Source: Scalesia atractyloides (taxonomy: Eukaryota > Streptophyta > Magnoliopsida > Asterales > Asteraceae). From it: 64,000 nucleotides of DNA. The translations under genes were made by a program, and so were the position numbers. The notes beneath the pieces are model-generated. The model saw only the letters and a list, made by a program, of their open reading frames with translations. It did no database searches and was not told where the DNA came from. Where the stretch lies: assembly GCA_947069175.1 (NCBI GenBank), contig CAMTDV010000013.1:28089857-28153856 (forward strand), given 5' to 3'. Numbering within the stretch: position 1 is the stretch's first letter; the number at the start of each line of letters is the position of its first letter. Shown here piece after piece: positions 1-9,091 of the stretch.

Positions 1-413
1 GTGCCTCTAAACGATCCATTATTGTTCATGTGTGTATTGTTTAACATTAAATTGATTTATGAATAAGTTTACATCTATTTTTACTCATGTGTGGTTGTGC
101 ACTTTATTTCATAATCAATTAAATAAACTTGTTCAAATGTTTTCCATAGGATTCACTCGCCAACTTTTTGTTGATCCAAAAACCCTTTTTACACATGATA
201 CAGGTGAACATGATGAAGCAAGGAAAACATAGGAAATGCCTTAGAAGAAAACAATGAAGCCTAGATTGATATTTAGGACATGTTGTAATATTGATTGTAA
301 TTTTCCATTAAAGTGTATTAGTGAATATGAAACGTTAAAATAAATGTCATGAGCTTTGATGATAACCCAATCATGCCCCGATCACCTTTTCCGCTGCGGG
401 TCGGGGTGTGACA
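1..413 (+). repeat. LTR 1, 3' part only
   Basis: This is the terminal part of the first LTR, cut by the window edge. It matches 6473-6885 with no difference that I could find and ends GTGTGACA directly before the PBS. LTR 3 differs here at a few sites, for example GGTCAGGG for GGTCGGGG near its end, so LTR 1 and LTR 2 are closer to each other than to LTR 3. Confidence 0.9.
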
Positions 414-1194
414 GATTGGTATCAGAGCCATGACTATAGGGATATAGGATAGGTTATTAGACCCTTGGAGCCTATACTATAGTCTGCCTAAATTTTAATT
501 GATTAGGTGGTTACATACAAACTTATGATATTTATTTGTTTCATATTTGTTTATATTTACAGTCAAACATACATACTTACATACACATTCATTATACATA
601 TATCAATGTTCATATATTCAATTCATCTTCATACTTTTGTTATTCAAAGATTTTGTTGCAATTTTCAAATCTCATCAAAGTAAGTTCTGCGACGGGCATG
701 TAGTAACTGGAAGGGTACAAGTACCGGTAGTCGGAACGTCCTGTCTAGGTTGGCATTCGTATAAATCCAATATAACGGACCAGTTTGCCTACCTGGGGAC
801 TAACGATGAGAGTACGAAGGACCTATTAGGCCAAAGTATGTCACACCAAACGTCGTTCGAACTAACCCACTTTGAGGTGTCACCGTGTCTACACTTGGAC
901 ACATTCCGAATATCACACGTTGTATACATATTTCTCGATTTTCTCCGGGTTTTAGTGTACGCAACCAGGCTAACACATGCGAACCATATGAAAAACCCGG
1001 TATTCATGGGGGCCCACATGATTACGAAGGTGAAGTATGGCGGCATGTAGGGCCTAATGGCGAGCAAAGCCCAAGACATCCTATGGATGTAGTAGATTTA
1101 TTTTTCTATAATTATTTTATGAATGTTCATTCCTAAGTGCAACCCATGATCCCAAAAGCATCCAACTCATACTCTTGACATGTATTCCTTGTAG
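414..1194 (+). other. 5' leader of gag-only element, copy 1
   Basis: This is non-coding RNA leader between LTR and gag. The PBS core TGGTATCAGAGC lies at 417-428 and matches the tRNA-iMet primer class. An inverted repeat, GACTATAG (432-439) and CTATAGTC (477-484), follows at once. The stretch 690-850 and the end, with hairpin-forming CATCCTATGGATG near 1077-1089, are strongly conserved in the two other gag-lineage elements of the window (37085-37265 on minus; 61850-62000 on plus). Open frames here (for example 547-1050) have no recognisable domain and I treat them as chance. Packaging or translation control is a plausible role, but inferred. Confidence 0.75.
432..484 (+). other. Inverted-repeat stem just after PBS
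   Basis: GACTATAG at 432-439 pairs with CTATAGTC at 477-484, enclosing a purine-rich segment and the conserved GGTTATTAGACC. Equivalent stems are at 6904-6956, 37557-37608 (minus), 61544-61596 and, with changed sequence (AGCTATAG/CTATAGCT), 52481-52528 (minus). Position after the PBS fits a retroelement packaging or dimerisation element; that role is inferred. Confidence 0.55.
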
Positions 1195-2579
1195 ATGTCT
1201 TCTAGCCTCGCCCGTAGGAAGATGAGAGCGGGAAAAGCTCGCGAGCGCATGGCTTCCCTAATCGCTCAACAAATGACTGCCGTAATAACCAACATTGTAA
1301 TCCAAGTCCAACAAGCACTTACCGCTAATCCAGTCAATCAAGAAGATCAACACATTATCAACCCTCCCCCAAATACCACTAAATGCACCTACAAGCATTT
1401 CAAATCATGCGACCCTCCAAAATACAAAGGGACTGAAGGCGTCACCGCTCTCCTCCATTGGTTTGAAGAAATGGAGAACACTTTTCTAAATTGCGATTGC
1501 CCCGATGATCGCAAAGTGCGTTATGCTACTGGTCGTTTATATGGAATAGCACTTACTTGGTGGAATACAGAGAAGGCCAAATGAGGTGTTGAAGATGCTA
1601 TGACTTTAACTTGGAATGAATTAAAGGAAATCATGACCAGACGATTTTGCCCAAGGAGCGAAATCAAGAAATTAGAAGATGAGTTCTATTTGTTGAAGCA
1701 AAAGGAAGGCGACCACACCACGTACAACAAAAGATTCCTCGAGTTACATCAAATGGTTCCCAACATGTTCACTCCCCTCTATCGTTTGATCGAGCACTAC
1801 ATTCTTGGTCTTCCGTCAAAGATTCAAGACTCTGTAATAAGTACCACGCCTGCAACTTTGGAAGCAGCAATGGAGCTAGCAACAGCGCTCACCGAGAACC
1901 GAATCCGGAACAAAGACTTCAAGGAGGAGAAGAAGAAGGATAAAGCATCGACTGAAACCTCCGATTACACCCAAACCGAATCCCCTTCTCCACCCACTTT
2001 TAAGAGAAAAAGAGACGGCAACTTTTCACTGCTATCCAACGGGATCAACCAATTTCACACGCCATACCCATCCAAGCTATCCCAATCACCCAAGTGGCAC
2101 CCAACTCAACTTACCCAAATAAGAAACCATATCTTGGACCTCACCCTCGATGCAACAACTGTTTTTATCACCATCCCCTTACCTTACCTTGTCGACTATG
2201 TGCAACTTGTGGACGCTATGGTCATTTGAGCAAGGTTTGCCGCACCTTTCAAAACCAAATCTCTTCCCCTACTCAAAACATGGCCCAAACCTATCAACAA
2301 CCCCAATACCCCATGTTCCCATATGTTCGAGCTTGTTTCAATTGTGGCGACCCTACCCACTTTAGAAACACGTGCCCTCGATTGGTTAACATCATAAACG
2401 CTCAAGCTCAATCAAACCCAGTTAACCAAGTAAATCAAGAAAACCCAACCACTAGGCCACCAGCAAGAGGAAGATTTTTCAACATCAACGCCAATCCTGT
2501 CGAAGATAATGACGGCCCAAACGAAGATACCCAACTTGTCCTCTTCACCGAAAATCCAGATTCAACTCCAATCGTTTAG
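1195..2579 (+). pseudogene. gag: gag of gag-only element, copy 1 (one stop, one frameshift)
   Basis: This encodes a Ty3/gypsy capsid-nucleocapsid polyprotein. The ATG at 1195 starts MSSSLARRK; the capsid core follows with YEGTEG-like YKGTEG, WFEEMENTF and ALTWWN, typical of plant retrotransposon gag. A TGA at 1582-1584 interrupts the frame, which continues in phase through FCPRSEIKKLEDEF to about 2022. A frameshift near 2022-2027 moves the rest to another frame, which carries a Cys/His-rich segment (about 2151-2250) and a CCHC knuckle, CFNCGDPTHFRNTCP (about 2334-2380). The reading ends at 2579. Both lesions are identical in copy 2, so they predate the duplication. No pro or pol frame follows. 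Confidence 0.88.
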
Positions 2580-2619
2580 TTTTGCGTTTTTCTTTATGTT
2601 TTAGAATCACATAGAACCA

Positions 2620-3960
2620 ATCATAACTTAAGGATAAAGCCAATGAAACTTTGACAAGAATATGGTGGATACGCCGCTGGTACTTCCTATATATAAGTAT
2701 TCTTGTCAAAGGATCGGAGGCATTATCAGGCGGTTATGAGAGGTTCCATGTATAGGCTGTTTGTGTGATTGTTGTTTAGATTAAGCTTATTATTTTCAGT
2801 ACATGCAATACGATCGGCTCCGCTTGATTGAGCCTTGATCGCATAGACATTTTCATTTTCAGTACATGCAATACGATCGGCTCCGTTTGATTGAGCCTTG
2901 ATCGCACAAACATTTTCATTATCAGTATCTTGTGGTTGTTGTGTTTGTTGTAGAGTCACATAGAACTAATCATAACTTGCGGATAAAGTCAATGAGAATT
3001 TGATGAGAATATGGTGGATACGCCGCTGGTACTTCCTATATATAAGTATTCTTGTCAAAGGATCGGAGGCATTATCAGGCGGTTATGAGAGGTTCCATGT
3101 ATAGGCTGTTTGTGTGATTGTTGTTTAGATTAAGTTTATTATTTTCAGTACATGCAATACGATCGGCTCCGCTTGATTGAGCCTTGATCGCACAGACATT
3201 TTCATTTTCAGTACATGCAATACGATCGGCTCCGTTTGATTGAGCCTTGATCGCACAGACATTTTTTCATTTTCAGTATTTTGTGTTTGTTGTATTGGTT
3301 ATAGAGTCACATAGGACTAATCATAATTCACTGATAAAACCAATGAAAATTTGACGAGAATATGGTGGATACGCCGCTGGTAGTTCCTATATATAAGTAT
3401 TCTTGTCAAAGGATCAGAGGCATTGTCAGACGGTTATGAGAAGTTCTATGTAGGATTTATTAGTTTCTTGGTAACTAATCATAACTTGTGGATAAAACCA
3501 ATGAAAATTTGGCAAGAATATGGTGGATACGCCGCTGGTACTTCCTATATATAAGTATTCTTGCCAAAGGATCAGAGGCATTATCAGGCGGTTATGAGAA
3601 GTTCCATGTAGGATTTAGTATTGCCCTGGGTTAAACTTTGTGTTACATTTATGTCATCTCGCTATTTAAAGAAATTGGATTTGTGTTCCATTTCTACATA
3701 AACTAACCTCTCCATCATAACAAACGAGAGAGGAACTGTCACCATTCAAACATATGCTATCAGAATGTGGATTCAAATATTAGCTGTTGTGTTTATTTAC
3801 GTTCTGTAGTCATAGAACCAATCATAACTTACTGATAAAACCAATGAAAATTTGACAAGAATATGGTGGATACGCCGCTGGTACTACCTATATATAAGTA
3901 TTCTTGTCAAAGGATCAGAGGTGTTGTTAGATGGTTATGAGAAGTTCCCATGTAGGTTGT
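2620..3960 (+). repeat. Array of five conserved hairpin units, copy 1
   Basis: Five units each contain a 61-nt hairpin at 2650-2710, 2999-3059, 3350-3410, 3508-3568 and 3851-3911. The arms are of the type TTTGACAAGAATA and TATTCTTGTCAAA around a nearly constant core containing GGTGGATACGCCGCTGG. Unit 4 has TTTGGCAAG with TTGCCAAA, a two-sided change that keeps the base pair; units 2 and 3 carry one-sided changes giving G-U pairs. Flanks such as CATAAC, CTGATAA and TTATCAG, GTTATG extend the pairing outward. Between units 1-3 lie copies of another inverted repeat, GATCGGCTC...GAGCCTTGATC. No protein is coded. Confidence 0.85.
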
Positions 3961-4259
3961 AGTATTAGAAGTTTTGCCTTAGGATATAACCATATCCTTC
4001 CAAACATATCCAAACTCTTATGCATGATATCATATTTAGCAAATCAATTCTGCTTATCAATACTTTTACAGTAGGCAACAAAAAAACGATTCCTGTAATA
4101 GGGTACTTAACCCTTACAAGGGACGTTACCGCCTCAAACAAAAATTTAAACTCTTACTTTTCTTCTAAGTATGTAACTGTCAACCTAAACACCATCATTT
4201 TTAGTTAAATATGACACTACTTAAATTTCGGGACGAAATTTCTAAAAAGCAGGGGATAC
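3961..4259 (+). other. 3' untranslated end and polypurine tract, copy 1
   Basis: Between the hairpin array and the LTR there is a short stretch with a small open frame (4020-4208). A diverged relative of that frame lies at 34570-34767 on minus in the third element, so the stretch is an ancestral part of the lineage and not new. AAAAAGCAGGGGAT (about 4244-4257) just before the LTR is the likely polypurine tract priming plus-strand DNA. Confidence 0.65.
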
Positions 4260-4440
4260 TGTAACATCCGTAAAAAACGGATTTTACCAAACCCGCTCCG
4301 TTTATTAACCGAACAATCAGTTTAAAATTTCGTGGCGTATTTAATGCCCAAATTAATTTTAAACGATACATAATTAATTATTATATTGGAATATATAATT
4401 TGTTTTTGAAAAATTGTTAAAAATAATGAATTAAAAATAA

Positions 4441-4521
4441 AATGGCACTGCCGGGTTTCGAACCCGGGTCAGTCAGCCGGGTCAGACTTAACACACACAC
4501 ACTCAACCACTACGCCACTTG
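4441..4521 (-). other. tRNA-like unit, antisense, near LTR 2 start
   Basis: Read on the minus strand it shows GTGGCGTAGTGGTTGAG, close to the A box/D arm of class II (Leu/Ser-like) tRNAs, and CCGGGTTCGAAACCCGG, a T arm with a perfect 5-bp stem and B box GGTTCGAAACC. Spacing between the boxes is long, as in class II tRNAs. No convincing acceptor stem or anticodon arm is seen, so it is tRNA-derived and probably not a working tRNA gene. Confidence 0.6.
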
Positions 4522-5220
4522 TATTTCCTGTTAATTATTAGAATCAATTAATTCATATCTTGATTCTCAAATTCAAAAACCGGCGCCCAAATTTCAGTCG
4601 TCGGAAATCCCGACTAACTCGCCAATAATTTACGACTTCTTCAGTTATAACGTAAACCTTAATCACTACATCGATTATAACCGACGCCTGAGTCCGCGAC
4701 ACAAACTATAATCGCCGGAGAATTTCTAACCGACGAATCAAGTCGGAAATCGGACCAAATTCATCGATGACCTGCCTTATGAAATCCCCCTCAAACCTCT
4801 GCAAGCTTTTTCGCTCAAAACCGTTCCTTTACCCGACGTAATTTCACTCGCCGGAAAACTTCTGCACATCGCGGGAAACCGAACCCTTCACTTCTGAGCC
4901 TTACTGAACCCCCTGAGCTTATACCGAAGTCACCCACATCCTTTTCAAGCTTTCTGAAGACTCGCTGCTGCAAGACACACGACGCCGGAATCTTTTGCTG
5001 TCGCCGGAGTTCTGCCGGAGAAACAGAGGAGTCCAGTCGGTATACCTTACGCTTAAATCTTTCATTCTTTTTACATATCTCATCTGTAATTAACCTCAAA
5101 ACACTAAAGAACACGATTAAAACATCGAACCAGTCGGACTTCCGATTCTGGTTAAAATCTAACGAAGAAGACGAAGTGTCCGTTGTTTATAAGTTCAATT
5201 TAATTCAAGTTATAACTCGG

Positions 5221-5803
5221 GTTAGACACACAGTCCAGCGGTGGACTGTGTGCACATTAAACACACAAACGTCTCGAGTTCGAATCTTGTCCCACGCATG
5301 CTGCCTTAATAAAAATGCCTTTTTTTGTTAACCGAACCGGAGTCACCGCTGTTACATGTTAAGTTTATTAATAACCTGAATAATAACCAAGTTAGACACA
5401 CAGTCCAATGGTGGACTGTGTGTATGTTTAATCACAGGACACGAGTTCGAGTCCGGTCTACTGCACCGATCCGGACAATTATCTAACTTTTTAAATAAGT
5501 CAGAAATGAAAATACTTAGTTTGTATTTAAGTATAATAAAAATCGGTTTATATAACAAGTTAAACACACAGTCCAGCGGTGGACTGTGTGTTAACCTAAA
5601 CCACAGGTCCCGGGTTCGAGACCTGTGGAGCGCATCGAGTCACTGATTAAAAATCTTTTTAGAAATAAGTTGATTTTCGGATTAATCTAATTAATATATA
5701 AATATAATTAAAAACAGAAATATTTCGGGTTAGACACGTAGTTCAGTTGGTAAAGCTGCGTGCACGCGTACGGGAGGTCTCGGGTTCGAGCCTCACTCAG
5801 CGC
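5221..5803 (+). other. Array of four tRNA-like units in LTR 2
   Basis: Units lie at 5221-5300, 5391-5467, 5559-5634 and 5729-5803. Each starts GTTAGACAC or GTTAAACAC. The fourth keeps an A-box-like GTTCAGTTGGTAAAGC and B-box-like GGTTCGAGCC. In the first three, the D-arm region has become a long hairpin, CACACAGTCCA/TGGACTGTGTG around a 4-nt loop (for example 5227-5252), followed by GAGTTCGAATC, GAGTTCGAGTC or GGGTTCGAGAC. In unit 3 the B-box side also folds: CCACAGGTC pairs with GACCTGTGG. Units are 165-175 bp apart with AT-rich spacers. T-runs that could terminate Pol III occur in some spacers. Confidence 0.6.
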
Positions 5804-6291
5804 ACACTTACACACATACGAACCGGTCAAACAGTCAAGGTCAACGGTCAACGGTCAAAAAAGTCAACTTTTTTTTGTTATTTTTATTTATTTATTTTAA
5901 TTAAAAATCAATTAAAAATACTTAAAAATAACATTTTTAAGGTTAGAAAATAGCCTTAAACTCACAAAAATATACCCAACAATCCTACTAAAATGGATTA
6001 ATAAAACCCGTTTACTTACCGAACCATAATGCTATTTATCTAGGTTAATTTCACTCGTGGTTAAAACCACTTCGCGTGCATTCAACATCATCAACCGAAC
6101 GCACCCACTGTGAGTGAATCTTACAACTCCCCCTTTTTAATTACACGTTTTGGGGTGTGTCATGTGTCACAAAAATAATTAACTCGTTTATTTAAACTTG
6201 TGCCATACCATATCGTGATCTAAACTTAGATTGTTTATATTGTTGTGATTATGTATTTCATTTTGTCAACTTATATGAAATTCATTCATTA

Positions 6292-6490
6292 AGCCCATCA
6301 GTTCCTCGTGGGAGACGAGTTGAGCAACGCGTGCCTCAAAACCAATCCATTATTGTTCATGTGTGTATTATTGAGTTTATATTGTTGGTAGTTATGTCTT
6401 TCATATTATCATGGTTATGCAATTCATTCATTAGGCCCATCAGTTCCTCGTGAGAGACGAGTTGAGCAACGCGTGCCTCTAAACGATCCA
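6292..6490 (+). repeat. Two copies of conserved LTR hairpin module
   Basis: AAGCCCATCAGTTCCTCGTG... at 6292-6345 and AGGCCCATCAGTTCCTCGTG... at 6433-6490 each contain CTCGT/ACGAG arms inside an outer AGGC/GCCT pair. Related modules occur in the other gag-lineage LTRs (26750-26815 minus, 31860-31938 minus, 38072-38150 minus, 61018-61105 plus). In some the arms are CCCGT/ACGGG, which keeps pairing. Confidence 0.55.
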
Positions 6491-6885
6491 TTATTGTTCA
6501 TGTGTGTATTGTTTAACATTAAATTGATTTATGAATAAGTTTACATCTATTTTTACTCATGTGTGGTTGTGCACTTTATTTCATAATCAATTAAATAAAC
6601 TTGTTCAAATGTTTTCCATAGGATTCACTCGCCAACTTTTTGTTGATCCAAAAACCCTTTTTACACATGATACAGGTGAACATGATGAAGCAAGGAAAAC
6701 ATAGGAAATGCCTTAGAAGAAAACAATGAAGCCTAGATTGATATTTAGGACATGTTGTAATATTGATTGTAATTTTCCATTAAAGTGTATTAGTGAATAT
6801 GAAACGTTAAAATAAATGTCATGAGCTTTGATGATAACCCAATCATGCCCCGATCACCTTTTCCGCTGCGGGTCGGGGTGTGACA

Positions 6886-7666
6886 GATTGGTATCAGAGC
6901 CATGACTATAGGGATATAGGATAGGTTATTAGACCCTTGGAGCCTATACTATAGTCTGCCTAAATTTTAATTGATTAGGTGGTTACATACAAACTTATGA
7001 TATTTATTTGTTTCATATTTGTTTATATTTACAGTCAAACATACATACTTACATACACATTCATTATACATATATCAATGTTCATATATTCAATTCATCT
7101 TCATACTTTTGTTATTCAAAGATTTTGTTGCAATTTTCAAATCTCATCAAAGTAAGTTCTGCGACGGGCATGTAGTAACTGGAAGGGTACAAGTACCGGT
7201 AGTCGGAACGTCCTGTCTAGGTTGGCATTCGTATAAATCCAATATAACGGACCAGTTTGCCTACCTGGGGACTAACGATGAGAGTACGAAGGACCTATTA
7301 GGCCAAAGTATGTCACACCAAACGTCGTTCGAACTAACCCACTTTGAGGTGTCACCGTGTCTACACTTGGACACATTCCGAATATCACACGTTGTATACA
7401 TATTTCTCGATTTTCTCCGGGTTTTAGTGTACGCAACCAGGCTAACACATGCGAACCATATGAAAAACCCGGTATTCATGGGGGCCCACATGATTACGAA
7501 GGTGAAGTATGGCGGCATGTAGGGCCTAATGGCGAGCAAAGCCCAAGACATCCTATGGATGTAGTAGATTTATTTTTCTATAATTATTTTATGAATGTTC
7601 ATTCCTAAGTGCAACCCATGATCCCAAAAGCATCCAACTCATACTCTTGACATGTATTCCTTGTAG
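6886..7666 (+). other. 5' leader of gag-only element, copy 2
   Basis: This is a copy of the leader at 414-1194 with PBS core at 6889-6900 and the post-PBS stem at 6904-6956. It is preserved essentially base for base, so no independent decay has occurred since the tandem formed. Confidence 0.75.
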
Positions 7667-9051
7667 ATGTCTTCTAGTCTCGCCCGTAGGAAGATGAGAG
7701 CGGGAAAAGCTCGCGAGCGCATGGCTGCCCTAATCGCTCAACAAATGACTGCCGTAATAACCAACATTGTAATCCAAGTCCAACAAGCACTTACCGCTAA
7801 TCCAGTCAATCAAGAAGATCAACACATTATCAACCCTCCCCCAAATACCACTAAATGCACCTACAAGCATTTCAAATCATGCGACCCTCCAAAATACAAA
7901 GGGACTGAAGGCGTCACCGCTCTCCTCCATTGGTTTGAAGAAATGGAGAACACTTTTCTAAATTGCGATTGCCCCGATGATCGCAAAGTGCGTTATGCTA
8001 CTGGTCGTTTATATGGAATAGCACTTACTTGGTGGAATACAGAGAAGGCCAAATGAGGTGTTGAAGATGCTATGACTTTAACTTGGAATGAATTAAAGGA
8101 AATCATGACCAGACGATTTTGCCCAAGGAGCGAAATCAAGAAATTAGAAGATGAGTTCTATTTGTTGAAGCAAAAGGAAGGCGACCACACCACGTACAAC
8201 AAAAGATTCCTCGAGTTACATCAAATGGTTCCCAACATGTTCACTCCCCTCTATCGTTTGATCGAGCACTACATTCTTGGTCTTCCGTCAAAGATTCAAG
8301 ACTCTGTAATAAGTACCACGCCTGCAACTTTGGAAGCAGCAATGGAGCTAGCAACAGCGCTCACCGAGAACCGAATCCGGAACAAAGACTTCAAGGAGGA
8401 GAAGAAGAAGGATAAAGCATCGACTGAAACCTCCGATTACACCCAAACCGAATCCCCTTCTCCACCCACTTTTAAGAGAAAAAGAGACGGCAACTTTTCA
8501 CTGCTATCCAACGGGATCAACCAATTTCACACGCCATACCCATCCAAGCTATCCCAATCACCCAAGTGGCACCCAACTCAACTTACCCAAATAAGAAACC
8601 ATATCTTGGACCTCACCCTCGATGCAACAACTGTTTTTATCACCATCCCCTTACCTTACCTTGTCGACTATGTGCAACTTGTGGACGCTATGGTCATTTG
8701 AGCAAGGTTTGCCGCACCTTTCAAAACCAAATCTCTTCCCCTACTCAAAACATGGCCCAAACCTATCAACAACCCCAATACCCCATGTTCCCATATGTTC
8801 GAGCTTGTTTCAATTGTGGCGACCCTACCCACTTTAGAAACACGTGCCCTCGATTGGTTAACATCATAAACGCTCAAGCTCAATCAAACCCAGTTAACCA
8901 AGTAAATCAAGAAAACCCAACCACTAGGCCACCAGCAAGAGGAAGATTTTTCAACATCAACGCCAATCCTGTCGAAGATAATGACGGCCCAAACGAAGAT
9001 ACCCAACTTGTCCTCTTCACCGAAAATCCAGATTCAACTCCAATCGTTTAG
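7667..9051 (+). pseudogene. gag: gag of gag-only element, copy 2 (same lesions)
   Basis: This has the same gag as copy 1, beginning MSSSLARRK at 7667, with the TGA at 8054-8056 and the frameshift near 8494-8499 at the same positions. It differs by a synonymous change near the start and one Ser-to-Ala change (ERMAA for ERMAS). The Cys/His segment and CCHC knuckle are intact. As the lesions are shared, either the element was moved in this state with gag supplied in trans, or the copy arose by recombination between LTRs after integration. Confidence 0.88.
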
Positions 9052-9091
9052 TTTTGCGTTTTTCTTTATGTTTTAGAATCACATAGAACCA

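Larger units (their letters stand above)
4260..6885 (+). repeat. LTR 2 (middle, shared)
   Basis: The LTR is 2626 bp, from TGTAACATCCG to GTGTGACA. It serves as 3' LTR of the first internal copy and 5' LTR of the second. It contains an antisense tRNA-like unit (4441-4521), four sense tRNA-like units (5221-5803), a conserved block around CACTGTGAGTGAATC and GTTTTGGGGTGTGTC (about 6108-6165) and two copies of a hairpin module (6292-6345, 6433-6490). Against LTR 3 it has many scattered substitutions and indels. Confidence 0.92.

Noticed and set aside
547..1136. Open frames in the leader of the tandem element (also 7019-7608)
   Set aside because: They are in non-coding leader, lack any domain, and the conserved leader blocks in other elements do not keep these frames.
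2726..2959. Minus-strand frame with repeated NENVCAIKAQSNGADRIACTE-like text
   Set aside because: It is the translation of the GATCGGCTC tandem repeats read backwards; the repetition comes from DNA repeats.
2620..3960. CRISPR-like array
   Set aside because: Repeats with hairpins occur in a plant retrotransposon, spacers are not unique sequences of equal size, and no cas genes exist.
5729..5803. Genuine functional tRNA gene
   Set aside because: A and B boxes are good but acceptor and anticodon stems do not fold convincingly and copies vary in spacing; called tRNA-like only.
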